Source: Hydrocarboniclastica marina (GTDB taxonomy: Bacteria > Pseudomonadota > Gammaproteobacteria > Pseudomonadales > Oleiphilaceae). From it: a stretch of DNA of 64,000 nt. The translations under genes were made by a program, and so were the position numbers. The DNA is taken from NCBI RefSeq assembly GCF_004851605.1, contig NZ_CP031093.1, forward strand, positions 496,001 through 560,000, read 5' to 3'. Numbering within the stretch: the stretch's first letter is position 1; each line of letters starts with the position of its first letter. Shown here piece by piece: positions 33,454 to 44,149 of the stretch. The notes beneath the pieces were generated by a model. That model saw only the letters and a list, made by a program, of their open reading frames with translations, did no database searches and was not told the origin of the DNA.

Positions 33454-34743
33454 ATGAAGATGCAAAGAAGTCTGCTTTCCACGAGCATAGCCGCTGCTGG
33501 TCTGCCGGTGCTCGCTTTGCTCGCTGCACCGGCCTTCGCCCAGCAGGGTGACGCTGATGTAGCAGATCTGGAACGCCGTATTGGTGAACTGGAAGCTATT
33601 GTAGAGCGTGTACAAGGGCAGGCGCCGGAGACTGATTTTGATAATCAGTACCTGGTCCGGGAAGGTAAAGGCATAAAAATTGGTGGCACAACCATTACCT
33701 TCAGCGGTTTTATCAAGGCTGATATGATCGCCGGATCTAACGGCGATGGCACCAAGAATACCTACAGTGTGGGTGTTCCGCGTAATTTCGCGGGTTTTGC
33801 CCGCAATGATTCCAGCTCTTGGAATGTCGGGCTTACAGCTCGTGAATCACGCTTTGCCTTCGGTACTTCGACAGAAGACGTGGCTGGTCATACGCTAGAG
33901 ACATATCTCGAAATGGACTTTAACGATGATATGGAAAGCAATGGCAATGAGCTTGTCTCAAACAGCTATAATCCCCGCCTGCGTCAGGCCTACGGTAGCT
34001 GGAACGGCTGGACTGCCGGCCAGACGTACACCACCTTTACCGACCTTGCAGTTCTGCCAGAGATTATGAATCAGGGCAAAATGGCTGCGTTTATCTACGT
34101 AACCCAGCCTCAGGTTCGGTACACGATGGCTGCTCCAGGGGGCAGTCTCATGATGGCGCTGGAAAACCCGGAAGACGGTATCAGTAGTATTGATGCCGAC
34201 GAATACGACGATCAGTCTCTTCCCGATTTCGTCGCTCGCTATAACCTCCGCAATAGCTACGGGATGTATTCGGTGTCAGGGATGGCGCGGCGACTGGAGG
34301 TTGATGACGACGAGACTTGGGCTGGCGCCGCCTCTATCGCGGCCCGTGTGCCTACGATCGGCCGGGATAACGTGAGGCTGCAATATTCCTACGGTGCACT
34401 CGGGCGCTACATGGGGCTGCTAACCTACCCGGATGTTCAGTTGGAGGATCAGGCAGCTGATGAGGCTAAAGCGTTTGTTTCCCAAGGGCTGACAGCGGCT
34501 TACCAGCACTTTTGGACAGAAGCATGGCGTAGCAATCTCGTCGGTTCTCATACCGAGGCGGTCAGCGATGGGAGTGGCCTGGGGGTAGAAGCTTCGACTT
34601 CTGTTCATGCCAGCCTGGTCTGGAGCCCGCACGCCAAGATGAGCTATGGCTTGGAGTATGCCCACTGGACATTCAAGCAGCCAGTGACCCGTGACAAGGA
34701 CGAATATCAGCAAGTCATGCTCTCAGCGAAATACGATTTCTAA
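33454..34743 (+). CDS. DcaP-like outer-membrane porin
   Basis: A 429-residue outer-membrane protein. The signal peptide ends ...LLAAPAFA before QQGDADVADLERRIGELEAIVERV, a short coiled coil as in DcaP porins. IKIGGTTITFSGFIKADMI starts the barrel, and SRFAFGT, the LRQAYGSWNGWTAGQTYTTF segment and the final aromatic YDF follow, typical of trimeric barrels. DcaP of Acinetobacter lies in a dicarboxylic-acid gene cluster and takes up negatively charged small molecules. AGAGGA lies 7 bases before the ATG. Base composition appears lower in G+C than the flanking genes. Strong terminators follow. Confidence 0.88.
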   Translation: MKMQRSLLSTSIAAAGLPVLALLAAPAFAQQGDADVADLERRIGELEAIVERVQGQAPETDFDNQYLVREGKGIKIGGTTITFSGFIKADMIAGSNGDGTKNTYSVGVPRNFAGFARNDSSSWNVGLTARESRFAFGTSTEDVAGHTLETYLEMDFNDDMESNGNELVSNSYNPRLRQAYGSWNGWTAGQTYTTFTDLAVLPEIMNQGKMAAFIYVTQPQVRYTMAAPGGSLMMALENPEDGISSIDADEYDDQSLPDFVARYNLRNSYGMYSVSGMARRLEVDDDETWAGAASIAARVPTIGRDNVRLQYSYGALGRYMGLLTYPDVQLEDQAADEAKAFVSQGLTAAYQHFWTEAWRSNLVGSHTEAVSDGSGLGVEASTSVHASLVWSPHAKMSYGLEYAHWTFKQPVTRDKDEYQQVMLSAKYDF

Positions 34744-34751
34744 CCGATGTA

Positions 34752-34782
34752 CTCGGCGCATCTGGCGCCGAGCCCTTCTTTT
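34752..34782 (+). terminator. First intrinsic terminator after porin
   Basis: CTCGGCGC and GCGCCGAG form an 8-base-pair stem with a 5-base loop, followed by a pyrimidine-rich CTTCTTTT run. Confidence 0.7.
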
Positions 34783-34810
34783 AGACGCAAACTCAGGTTC
34801 AAACCATTTT

Positions 34811-34836
34811 GGCTTCCCAGATCGGGGAGCCTTTTT
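34811..34836 (+). terminator. Second intrinsic terminator after porin
   Basis: GGCTTCCC and GGGGAGCC pair over eight positions (one G-T), loop AGATC, then five T residues. Two terminators in series after the porin suggest a highly transcribed monocistronic gene. Confidence 0.8.
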
Positions 34837-34911
34837 GTTGGTAAACAGAACCTCTTCGAAACGACCGCGCCAGCGGCATTTCATGAAAGAATAATCAGTC
34901 TCGATAAAATG

Positions 34912-34937
34912 AAAAACCCCGCCGAAAAAGGCAGGGT
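34912..34937 (-). terminator. Intrinsic terminator of glutaryl-CoA dehydrogenase gene
   Basis: On the minus strand CCCTGCC and GGCGGGG form a 7-base-pair stem (one T-G pair) followed by five T residues, 34 bases after the stop codon. Confidence 0.75.
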
Positions 34938-34970
34938 CTTCTTAAGGTCAGCAACCTCGTCAGCAAGGCT

Positions 34971-36140
<1,170 letters not shown>

Positions 36141-36247
36141 GGCAGATTTTCTCCGGTTGCGGTGCGTTTGCGTCGGCTGAAACGAGAGCTGGCCGACGCA
36201 GCAAATGGGTTATGGCTGGAGCCGTGGTTCGAGCGCAGAACCAGCGT

Positions 36248-37453
36248 TTAGCGCGGCAGTCGCTCAATGACGGTGGCAATCCCCTGGCCAACGCCGATAC
36301 ACATACTGACCAGGGCGTAACGCCCCCCGGTCTGTTCGAGCTGGCGCAACGCCGTGAGGGTGACCCGGGCACCCGAGGCGCCAAGCGGGTGCCCGACGGC
36401 AATGGCGCCGCCATTGGGGTTGAGGCGTTTGTCTTCCGGGTCGATACCGAGCTGCTTGGCACAGCCGAGCACCTGGGAGGCGAAGGCCTCGTTGATCTCT
36501 ATAACGTCCATGTCTTCCAGCTTCAGCTCGGCGCGCTGCAGGGCCTTGCGGCTGGCCGCGACCGGACCCAGGCCCATCAGGCGGGGTTCTACGCCAGCCA
36601 CAGCAGAGGCGATAACACGGGCGCGAGGCTTGATACCATAGCGTTCACCAATTGCGCTGGAGCCCACCAGCAGTGCTCCGGCGCCGTCGTTGATGCCTGA
36701 AGCATTCCCCGCTGTGACCACGCCCCCCTCGAACAGCGGCTTCAGCCGCCCGAGGGAGTCCGCATTGGTTTCGGCGCGGGGGTGCTCGTCCTTATCGACA
36801 GTGACAGGCGGCTTTTTGCGGCCCTGGGGCACTTCAATGGACAGGATTTCATCGGTATAGAAGCCTGCTTGCAGCGCAGCCTGATAGCGTTCCTGGCTGC
36901 GCTGGGCAAAGGCATCGCTCTCCGCCCGGCTGATATTCAGCTCACGAGCTACATTATCTGCGGTCTGCGGCATGGTGTCATCGCCATACTGGCTCTCGAC
37001 CAACGGGTTGGGGAAGCGAGCGCCTATTGTGCTGTCGAACGCGTTAAAGTCGCGGCTAAAGGGTGATGTAGCCTTTGCGATCACGAAGGGTGCCCGGCTC
37101 ATACTCTCGACACCACCAGCCACAAAGAGATCACCCTCGCCACAGCGCACAGCCCGGGCAGCGTCAATAATCGCAGCCAGCCCCGATCCGCAAAGGCGGT
37201 TCAGGGTGAGCCCGGCGGTGGTTACCGGCAGCCCCGCCAGGAGCCCGGCATGGCGCGCCACGTTGCGCGCGTCCTCGCCAGCCTGATTGGTACAGCCGGC
37301 AAGCACGTCTTCGTACTCTTCGGGAGCAAAGGGATTGCGCTCCACAAGGTGGCGGATAACTGCGGCAAGCAGGTCATCAGGACGCAGCGGAGCAAGTGCA
37401 CCGGCATGGCGACCAAAGGGTGATCGTATACCGTCATAGAGATAGGCGGTCAT
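36248..37453 (-). CDS. Thiolase of the 3-oxoadipyl-CoA (PcaF) type
   Basis: A 401-residue thiolase. GCTNQAGEDARNVARHAGLLAGLP and LTLNRLCGSGLAAI with the acyl-accepting Cys, then GGVESMSRAPFV, match PcaF/PaaJ. The His is in GGAIAVGHPLGASG and the second Cys in SMCIGVGQG. PcaF-type enzymes cleave 3-oxoadipyl-CoA to succinyl-CoA and acetyl-CoA. The start at 37453 (MTAYLYDGIRSPFG) fits the family N-terminus; an upstream in-frame ATG adds eight residues. It lies 107 bases upstream of gcdH on the same strand and may share its transcript. Confidence 0.92.
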   Translation of the reverse strand: MTAYLYDGIRSPFGRHAGALAPLRPDDLLAAVIRHLVERNPFAPEEYEDVLAGCTNQAGEDARNVARHAGLLAGLPVTTAGLTLNRLCGSGLAAIIDAARAVRCGEGDLFVAGGVESMSRAPFVIAKATSPFSRDFNAFDSTIGARFPNPLVESQYGDDTMPQTADNVARELNISRAESDAFAQRSQERYQAALQAGFYTDEILSIEVPQGRKKPPVTVDKDEHPRAETNADSLGRLKPLFEGGVVTAGNASGINDGAGALLVGSSAIGERYGIKPRARVIASAVAGVEPRLMGLGPVAASRKALQRAELKLEDMDVIEINEAFASQVLGCAKQLGIDPEDKRLNPNGGAIAVGHPLGASGARVTLTALRQLEQTGGRYALVSMCIGVGQGIATVIERLPR

Positions 37454-37715
37454 AGGCGTTTCCCCACTCGAGCCCAATAGTCCAGCTGCGCCGGACCAGT
37501 GAGCTTGCTATGTATAAAATGTTACGATAGTTTCGGCTAGCGGAATCATATTTTATAACCGCAAGATTAAAGTCTGCTGTTAGTGAAAGCAAGCCTCCGG
37601 CGCATCCATAACGTCCGGATAACGCGCCGAACAAGAAGGGCAGGGCTTCTGCCCCAAATGTGGCCTGCGGTGTCGCCGGTTCGAAGCCGAAAACGCACAT
37701 GCCGATGGGGAAAGT
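37454..37715. promoter_or_regulatory. Thiolase/permease intergenic region with three IclR-type half-sites
   Basis: Half-sites TGTTACGAT (37520-37528) and AGTTTCGGC (37529-37537) lie head to tail, and GCGGAATCA (37540-37548) is inverted. A minus-strand TATACA (37516-37511) could serve as the -10 of the thiolase gene, with the half-sites overlapping its -35 position. Nothing else recognisable was seen in the gap. Confidence 0.45.
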
Positions 37716-37769
37716 ATGAATCACATCAGAGCACCTCATTTCGCCCCATTCTGGCGGCGCGCGAACTGA
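37716..37769 (+). CDS. Short upstream ORF coupled to the permease
   Basis: ATG at 37716 follows GGGGAAAG and opens a 17-codon frame (MNHIRAPHFAPFWRRAN) whose TGA overlaps the permease ATG as TGATG. The permease start itself has no good ribosome binding site, so coupled translation is plausible. It could instead mark a frameshift at the permease N-terminus. Confidence 0.4.
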   Translation: MNHIRAPHFAPFWRRAN

Positions 37770-39139
37770 TGGTGGCGACCACCGTTTTTACTTGGCCAGC
37801 CGTTCTGCTACCGGTTGCAGTGTTGCTTGAGTTGCTGGCCGTGACCGGCGCGGGTGAGACGTTCAGTTATGTATCCTGCGGCCTGTTCTTCAGCTATTTT
37901 CTTCTCAGCCCGCGCGGACTGGAAATATACGCTCGCCTGTTGGGGCTTGTTGCAGTCGCTACCCTGGCCGGCCTGGCGTTCAATGGCCGGCTTGACCTGT
38001 CGAGGCTGGGCCACGCAGCCGAGGCCGCAGCCTTTTACTCAAGCTTTCTGGGAAGCCTCGGGTTGATGCAATCGCTCGTGAGACGGTTCGAACTGTTGCG
38101 GCGGGTGCATGACCTGCTGCTGGGTGGCAGACCTCTCTTCCTCTATCCCAAGTATGCGCTGACCAGTCTGAGCATCGCCTCCATCCTGAACTTCAGCGTG
38201 GTCAATGTGCTATGCGGTAGTCTGATGGAGACGCTGGACCAGCGCGGAATAGTCGGCGCCGAGCGGCAGCAGTGGCTACGCAGCATTCTTATCGTTACGC
38301 TGCGCGGTTTCGCCCTGGTGCCTTTGATTGCGCCCACCAGTGTAGCGATCGCGATAATCACGCGTGAGGTCCCGGCTCTTAGCTGGAGCATGCTGGTGCC
38401 CTACACGGCCGTTGCCGCCCTGGTCTTCGTGCTGGTTGGCTGGGCGCTGGAGGCACGCCGCTTCCGTCAGGTGAGCCACCAGCGCGTGGAGCTGAATGGG
38501 CTTCCGCCCGGTAGCGGTATTTTGGCTGTCTGTGTTGCCCTGCTCCTGGTAGGTATGGCGACGGTAGTTCTGCTGACGTCTCTTAGCGTATCCAAGGCCG
38601 CGATGCTCACCGTCCCCTGCCTGACTATCGGCTTTCTGTTGTTGCGCGAGCGCAACCCGCGTGCCTTGGGGCGGGAGCTGCAGGACAACCTGGTGGGCCT
38701 GCGCAACGAAATGTTCATTTTTGCCTGCTCTGCCGCCATCGGCAGCACCTTGGCCTCGATTGTGCCTGCGTATTGGGTGCAGGCCATCGCAGACACCGGC
38801 TCCGGCCAGTTGGGCTTCGCCATCGTGGGCATGCTCATGATTATGGGTGGTGCAGCTGTGGGCATTGCGCCTTTGGTCGTGCTCACGTTTCTGGCGGGCG
38901 TGCTGGGTCAGATACAACAAAGCGGCGCTCCCGTGCTGTTTAGCGGGGTTGCGCTTGCAGTTGGCTTCTCAATGGCTATGATGTTGTCGCCTTTCGGGCC
39001 ATCCGTTATGGTGCTCGCCCGTTTCGGGCGGCTGTCCCGTTTGACGGTCGCGTTTGGGTGGAACCTGCGTTATACACTGGTCGCGCTCCCGGCCATTTGC
39101 CTGCTCCTGGTGCTGGCGATCAACTTTTCCACGCTGTGA
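37769..39139 (+). CDS. Multi-pass inner-membrane permease, organic-anion type suspected
   Basis: A 456-residue very hydrophobic protein with roughly 11-12 membrane helices and short loops. I do not recognise the exact family. The C-terminal half, with GSTLASIVPAYWVQAIAD, GGAAVGIAPLVVLTFLAG and MMLSPFGPSVMVLARFG, has the re-entrant-loop look of ion-transporter (IT) superfamily carriers for organic anions. The location between a PcaF-type thiolase and an IclR-type regulator suggests uptake of a pathway substrate. The start at 37769 is the first ATG in frame that keeps the first helix; it overlaps a short upstream frame. Confidence 0.6.
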   Translation: MVATTVFTWPAVLLPVAVLLELLAVTGAGETFSYVSCGLFFSYFLLSPRGLEIYARLLGLVAVATLAGLAFNGRLDLSRLGHAAEAAAFYSSFLGSLGLMQSLVRRFELLRRVHDLLLGGRPLFLYPKYALTSLSIASILNFSVVNVLCGSLMETLDQRGIVGAERQQWLRSILIVTLRGFALVPLIAPTSVAIAIITREVPALSWSMLVPYTAVAALVFVLVGWALEARRFRQVSHQRVELNGLPPGSGILAVCVALLLVGMATVVLLTSLSVSKAAMLTVPCLTIGFLLLRERNPRALGRELQDNLVGLRNEMFIFACSAAIGSTLASIVPAYWVQAIADTGSGQLGFAIVGMLMIMGGAAVGIAPLVVLTFLAGVLGQIQQSGAPVLFSGVALAVGFSMAMMLSPFGPSVMVLARFGRLSRLTVAFGWNLRYTLVALPAICLLLVLAINFSTL

Positions 39140-39469
39140 CACAGCGGTCCTGTGTACCGCGTCTCAATAGTTTTTCTTGCTATTCTTAATTTTTGTTCCG
39201 CGGAGCAAAATAAAGTATCATTTTAACGAGCTACGAAAGCGTATGACTGCTCCCGTACTAAGGGTCAGGGCGTTAAGAGAGATTTAAATAGCGGCTGCGG
39301 TGGCGGGCGCCGGACACGGCCACTAGTATGTAGGAAATGTCATAAAGTACTAGGTCATCATACTGCAGCCGGCGCGCGCTGTACGCGTGATGCAATTTAT
39401 ACGCTGGGCAGGAAATTCGAGCTATTCGGCAGCCTTGGCAAGCGATTCGAAGTTTAAAGTTGGGAACCC
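39140..39469. promoter_or_regulatory. Long iclR upstream region with a near-perfect palindrome
   Basis: TTTTGTTCCG and CGGAGCAAAA (39191-39210) form a 20-base palindrome with one mismatch; its core TTCCGC-GGA-GCAAAA resembles the other IclR-type sites. Further down, CTAGTA (39323-39328) and TACTAG form a 6-base inverted pair about 19 bases apart. No clear promoter boxes were found in the 330 bases. Confidence 0.5.
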
Positions 39470-40267
39470 ATGACCAAAAATATCAAAGAGCTGGAAGGCA
39501 TCGAGAGCCCCCAGAAGGATCGCAAGTTTGTCGAGGCGCTCTCACGCGGCCTTAATGTGCTGAGGGCATTCAGCCAGGGGTCGGTGATTCTCGGCAACCA
39601 GGACATTGCACGGCTGACCGGCCTGCCAAAGCCGACTGTGTCCCGAATGACCTATACGCTGACCCAGCTGGGCTACCTGAGCTACTCTTCCCAGCTCGAG
39701 AAATACCAGCTCAGCTCTGGCGTTCTCGCGTTAGGTTACGCCTACGTATCGAACCTCAAGGTGCGGCAGCTGGCCAAGCCCTACATGGATGAGTTCGCGC
39801 GTCGCAACAACATGTCCGTGGGTCTCACGTGCCGCGACCGGCTTTACATGATTTACGTGGAAAACCGGCTACCGCCTGACGCTTCGATGCTGAGGATGGA
39901 AATCGGCCTGAAGTTGCCGATGGCGACCACGTCTGCGGGGCGTGCTTACTTTGCTGCTATTCCTGATGATGACCGGGAAATTCTACGAAGCAATATGGTC
40001 AAGAAGTACGGCGATCGCTGGCCTGAATTTGAGCCCGGGCTGGAGCAGGCGCTGTCTGACTACAAAACCCATGGCTTCTGCCTGTCGCTCGGTGACTGGG
40101 ACCGCAATATCAACTCAGCAGGCGTACCCGTTTTTCTTCAGGACGGCACAGTCATGGCGCTGACATGCGCGGCACCGTCTTATCTGGTAACCGCGGAGCA
40201 GCTCAAGGGTTCCATTGCCCATGAGCTGGCAATGCTCGCCAGCGATATAGAATCGCTGGGGGTCTGA
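39470..40267 (+). CDS. IclR-family transcriptional regulator
   Basis: A 265-residue regulator. The N-terminal winged helix-turn-helix reads FVEALSRGLNVLRAFSQG, then IARLTGLPKPTVSRMTYTLTQLGYL, the IclR pattern. The C-terminal effector domain contains MSVGLTCRDRLYMIYVENR, LPMATTSAGRAYFAA and a Cys-bearing final segment GFCLSLGDW. Ligands of related proteins are small aromatic or dicarboxylic acids. It is the only regulator within the island and is placed between the permease and the fusion operon. The repeated GTTTCG/GAAAC half-sites across the island are its plausible targets; the link is inference. Confidence 0.92.
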   Translation: MTKNIKELEGIESPQKDRKFVEALSRGLNVLRAFSQGSVILGNQDIARLTGLPKPTVSRMTYTLTQLGYLSYSSQLEKYQLSSGVLALGYAYVSNLKVRQLAKPYMDEFARRNNMSVGLTCRDRLYMIYVENRLPPDASMLRMEIGLKLPMATTSAGRAYFAAIPDDDREILRSNMVKKYGDRWPEFEPGLEQALSDYKTHGFCLSLGDWDRNINSAGVPVFLQDGTVMALTCAAPSYLVTAEQLKGSIAHELAMLASDIESLGV

Positions 40268-40309
40268 TCTGGGCTAAGCCCTGCACCAACCCGACGCTGT
40301 ATTTGCCTC

Positions 40310-40350
40310 AAGGGCTGCCCGGCATTATCTGCCAGCGCAGCCCTTTTTCT
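40310..40350 (+). terminator. Intrinsic terminator of the iclR gene
   Basis: AAGGGCTGC and GCAGCCCTT form a 9-base-pair stem, with an inner GGCA/TGCC pairing in the 18-base loop, followed by TTTTCTT. Confidence 0.75.
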
Positions 40351-40437
40351 TGCTCTCCTTCTGCTTGTTCTAGCCCACCTCCCCAAGTCCTGAACCTGTT
40401 TTGCGGGCGTTCGTCGCCGTCAATTTCCTTGCTACGG

Positions 40438-40501
40438 TTGAAACGCTTTACGTTTTTGTATTAAATCGTTCCTTAGTTTCGCGTAACAGAACAAGGTTTC
40501 A
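40438..40501 (+). promoter_or_regulatory. Promoter and composite operator of the fusion-protein operon
   Basis: TTGAAA (40438-40443, five of six) and TTAAAT (40461-40466, four of six) are 17 bases apart. The half-site TTAGTTTCGC (40473-40482), identical over 10 bases to the operator at 23325, falls at the expected start point, and AGAACAAGGTTTC follows (40488-40500). AAACG and CGTTT arms also flank the -35 downstream edge. The rest of the gap before 40637 shows no gene. Confidence 0.6.
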
Positions 40502-40636
40502 AAATGGCATGGCTAGTGATCGTGCCGCCGAGCCATCGGCGGTTAAGGTCTGTTAGCCTTGTGAGGTTTAGGGTCGGGCCGCCTTTTTCGGCTCTGCGCC
40601 GCCGTTTTGTTATTCCGGATTTCACTAGGAGGGTTT

Positions 40637-42730
40637 ATGTCACAGGTCGTCACTTACGAACGCCAGGGTCAGGTTGGGGTTATCAGCGTTAACTACCCCC
40701 CGGTCAACGCCCTCAGCCACGCGGTACGTTCAGGCTTGCAGGACGCACTGAAGAAAGGGGAGTCCGATAACGACGCCAGAGTTTTACTGCTGGTCTGTGA
40801 AGGGCGTACGTTCGTAGCCGGTGCCGACATCCGTGAATTCGGCAAGCCAATGCAGGAGCCCGGCCTTCCTGATGTGATCGGTAAATTCGAGAGCAGCACC
40901 AAGACGATTGTTGCCGCAATCCACGGCACAGCACTCGGCGGTGGCCTGGAACTGGCCCTGGGCTGCGACTACCGCGTTGCCCTGAATAGCGCCAAGGTTG
41001 GTCTGCCCGAAGTGAAGCTGGGTCTGTTGCCCGGCGCGGGCGGTACCCAGCGGCTGCCCCGCCTGACCGGCGCGGCCAAAGCCCTGGAAATGATCACCAC
41101 CGGTGACTTCGTGGACGCTGTGCAGGCGCGGGAATATGGCATCGTCGATGCCGTTGAGAACGGTGGCGACGTCAAAGCCGTGGGCCTCGCCTACGCGGAA
41201 AAAGTCCTGGGCGAAAGCAAGCCCAAGCGCCCCGTTCGCAGCCTTACGGACAAAGTCGAGGCTGACAAGAACTCTTCGGCCTTTGATGAAGCCCGCGCCG
41301 CGTTGCGCAAGCGCTCGCCCAACCTGTTTGCACCGTTCAAGTGTGTCGACGCCGTGGAAGCCGCGTTCAAGCTGCCTTTCGACGAGGGTATGCAACGCGA
41401 GCGCGAACTGTTTATGGCATGCATGGAGTCGCCCCAGCGCGGGGGTCTGGTTCACGCGTTTTTTGCGGAGCGGGAAGTATCCAAAGTGCCGGGCCTCGAC
41501 AAAAACACCCCGGTGCGCGACGTCAACAAGGTCGGCATTATCGGCGCCGGTACCATGGGTGGCGGCATCGCTATGAACTTCGCCAACGTTGGCATTCCGG
41601 TCCGCCTGCTGGAAGTGAAGCAGGAAGCGATCGACCGCGGCCTGGCCGTGATTCGTCGCAATTACGAGAACTCAGCCAAGAAAGGCCGTATCACGACCGC
41701 TCAGGTTGAAGAGCGCATGGCATTGATCCAGCCGACGCTGAGCTACGACGACTTCGCCGACGTCGACCTGGTGATTGAAGCGGTGTTCGAGGACATGGGC
41801 ATCAAGAAGCAGATCTTCGGCACACTCGACAAGGTCTGCAAACCCGGCGCGATTCTGGCCTCCAACACCTCGACCCTGGATATCGACGAAATCGCCGAGT
41901 CCACCAGCCGGCCCCAGGATGTCGTCGGCATGCACTTCTTCAGCCCGGCCAACGTTATGAAGCTGCTTGAGAACGTGCGCGGCGCCAAGACAGCCGATGA
42001 CGTCAAGGCGACGGTCATGACCCTGGCCAAACGGATCAAGAAAGTCGGCGTCATGGTCGGCAACTGTCACGGCTTTGTGGGCAACCGCATGCTGCACCAG
42101 CGTGGCGCCGAAGCCGTTTCCCTGGTTAATGAAGGCGCCAGCCCGCAACAGGTCGACAAAGTACTGACTGACCTGGGCTATCCCATGGGGCAGTTTGCCA
42201 TGTCGGATCTGGCCGGCCTGGATGTGGGCTATCGCATCCGCCAGGAACGCCGTAAAGCAGGTGAGAATATCCCCGAGAGCTGGACGGACAAGCTGGCGGA
42301 GCAGAACCGTCTCGGTCAGAAGACCCAGGCCGGCATCTACCGCTACGAGGAAGGCAGCCGCAAGCCGATCCCTGACCCAGAAGTCGACGCGTTGATCGCC
42401 CAGTACCGCCAGGAGCAGGGCATTGAGTCGCGCGCGATCAGCGACCAGGAAATCCTCGAGCGCTGCATGTACGTCATGATCAACGAAGGCGCCAAGATTC
42501 TGGAAGAGGGCATCGCCACGCGTTCGCTGGAAATCGACGTTATCTGGATCTATGGCTACGGCTTCCCCGCCTACCGCGGCGGCCCCATGTTCTGGGCTGA
42601 CCAGGTCGGCCTGGGCGAGATCCTGGCGCGGGTCAAGGAATTCCACAAGAAGACCGGCGGCAAGCAGTGGGAGCCTTCGGCGTTGCTGGAGCGTCTGGTA
42701 GCCGAAGGCAAGAAGTTCGGCGACCTCTGA
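40637..42730 (+). CDS. Bifunctional enoyl-CoA hydratase/3-hydroxyacyl-CoA dehydrogenase
   Basis: A 697-residue fusion. Residues 1-190 are a crotonase domain with [12 protein letters not shown] and [20 protein letters not shown], and the catalytic Glu is in [15 protein letters not shown]. From about residue 297 a 3-hydroxyacyl-CoA dehydrogenase begins with [19 protein letters not shown], with the catalytic His in [16 protein letters not shown] second C-terminal dehydrogenase segment ends with [17 protein letters not shown]. This is the peroxisomal MFE-1 arrangement, also found in PimF. It performs two consecutive beta-oxidation steps. AGGAGG lies 4 bases before the ATG at 40637. It heads a five-gene run ending with the aldehyde dehydrogenase. 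Confidence 0.95.
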   Translation: MSQVVTYERQGQVGVISVNYPPVNALSHAVRSGLQDALKKGESDNDARVLLLVCEGRTFVAGADIREFGKPMQEPGLPDVIGKFESSTKTIVAAIHGTALGGGLELALGCDYRVALNSAKVGLPEVKLGLLPGAGGTQRLPRLTGAAKALEMITTGDFVDAVQAREYGIVDAVENGGDVKAVGLAYAEKVLGESKPKRPVRSLTDKVEADKNSSAFDEARAALRKRSPNLFAPFKCVDAVEAAFKLPFDEGMQRERELFMACMESPQRGGLVHAFFAEREVSKVPGLDKNTPVRDVNKVGIIGAGTMGGGIAMNFANVGIPVRLLEVKQEAIDRGLAVIRRNYENSAKKGRITTAQVEERMALIQPTLSYDDFADVDLVIEAVFEDMGIKKQIFGTLDKVCKPGAILASNTSTLDIDEIAESTSRPQDVVGMHFFSPANVMKLLENVRGAKTADDVKATVMTLAKRIKKVGVMVGNCHGFVGNRMLHQRGAEAVSLVNEGASPQQVDKVLTDLGYPMGQFAMSDLAGLDVGYRIRQERRKAGENIPESWTDKLAEQNRLGQKTQAGIYRYEEGSRKPIPDPEVDALIAQYRQEQGIESRAISDQEILERCMYVMINEGAKILEEGIATRSLEIDVIWIYGYGFPAYRGGPMFWADQVGLGEILARVKEFHKKTGGKQWEPSALLERLVAEGKKFGDL

Positions 42731-42909
42731 TCAGAGTGACTACTGGTCAAGGGGCGACAACACCTTGAGACCAGCCTGACCTCCGGGATCCTCCCGGCTT
42801 CGGAGGTCGTTGCCGGTGACGCCGCGTGCTCACCGGCAAACCTTCCCTTTTCTGTATCGCTGACCGGGTGTTTCCGGCAGCGAAAAATCCCATCAGTGGA
42901 GCTCGATCC

Positions 42910-44094
42910 ATGTCTGAAGCTGTCATCGTTTCGACCGCACGCACCGGTCTTGGCAAGTCCTACCGGGGCGCCCTCAACAACACGCACAGCGTTGATCTTG
43001 CGGGTCACGTTATCCAGGAAGCTGTCCGCAGGGCCGGAATTGACCCCGCTATCGTCGAGGACGTAATTCTGGGGGCGACGTTCCACGAAGGCGCCCAGGG
43101 CAAGAACATGGCCCGCCTGGCCGCCATCCGCGCCGGTTTACCCACCTCAACCGCAGGCATGTCAATCAACCGCTTCTGCAGCTCGGGCCTGCAGGCGATC
43201 GCCCTTGCGTCCCAGCGCGTGCTGTCGGAAAAAGTCCCGGCGATGGTGGCCGGTGGGGTTGAGTCCATCAGTCTGGTGCAGAACGAGAAACTCAATGCGT
43301 TCCACGCGACCAACGACTGGCTGATGAAAAACAAGCCGGAGCTTTACCTGTCGATGATCGAAACCGCCGATACCGTCGCCAAGCGCTACGGCGTCAGCCG
43401 GGAAGCTCAGGACGAATATGCCCTGATCAGCCAGCAGCGCACGGCTGCGGCGCAAGAAGCTGGCAGGTTCGATGATGAGATCGTGCCGTTTGACACCACC
43501 ATGCTGGTGAAAGACAAGGAGACCGGCGCAGTCAGCGAACGCGAAGTGACCCTGACCAAAGACGAGTGCAACCGCCCGAACACCACCCTGGAAGGTCTGG
43601 CCAAGCTTGAGCCGGTGCGAGGCTCCGAGCAGTTTGTCACCGCCGGCAATGCCAGCCAGCTGTCCGATGGTGCATCGGTCTGTGTCGTTATGGATTCCAC
43701 CTACGCTGAGAAAAACAACATTGAGCCTATGGGTATCTTCCGCGGATTCGCCGTCGCAGGTTGCGAGCCGGACGAGATGGGTATCGGCCCTGTCTTTGCG
43801 ATCCCGCGACTGCTGGAGCGTACCGGCGTGAAAATGGAAGACATTGATCTTTGGGAGCTGAACGAAGCGTTTGCGTCCCAGGTGGTTTACTGCCGCGACA
43901 AGCTCGGTATCCCCATGGACCGGCTCAACGTTAATGGCGGCTCCATTGCCGTGGGCCATCCCTATGGCGTCACCGGCTCGCGCCTGACCGGCCATGCCCT
44001 GATCGAGGGCAAACGCCGCGGGGCCAAGTACGTGGTTGTGACCATGTGCATCGGTGGCGGCCAGGGTGCAGCGGGTCTGTTCGAAGTCGTCTGA
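42910..44094 (+). CDS. Acetyl-CoA acyltransferase (thiolase)
   Basis: A 394-residue thiolase. The acyl-binding Cys is in [13 protein letters not shown], the His in [14 protein letters not shown] and the proton-transfer Cys in MCIGGGQG. It releases acetyl-CoA from a 3-oxoacyl-CoA. The start at 42910 has GGAG 8 bases upstream and gives the usual [16 protein letters not shown] opening. It follows the hydratase/dehydrogenase fusion by 179 bases and so completes a beta-oxidation cycle with that enzyme. Its sequence differs clearly from the PcaF-type thiolase at 36248, so the two probably serve different chain lengths. Confidence 0.93.
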   Translation: MSEAVIVSTARTGLGKSYRGALNNTHSVDLAGHVIQEAVRRAGIDPAIVEDVILGATFHEGAQGKNMARLAAIRAGLPTSTAGMSINRFCSSGLQAIALASQRVLSEKVPAMVAGGVESISLVQNEKLNAFHATNDWLMKNKPELYLSMIETADTVAKRYGVSREAQDEYALISQQRTAAAQEAGRFDDEIVPFDTTMLVKDKETGAVSEREVTLTKDECNRPNTTLEGLAKLEPVRGSEQFVTAGNASQLSDGASVCVVMDSTYAEKNNIEPMGIFRGFAVAGCEPDEMGIGPVFAIPRLLERTGVKMEDIDLWELNEAFASQVVYCRDKLGIPMDRLNVNGGSIAVGHPYGVTGSRLTGHALIEGKRRGAKYVVVTMCIGGGQGAAGLFEVV

Positions 44095-44149
44095 TCCGCT
44101 TTTTAGGTGTTTTTGCTCAGCACAAATTGATGGCGAAAAGGTGGGCCCT

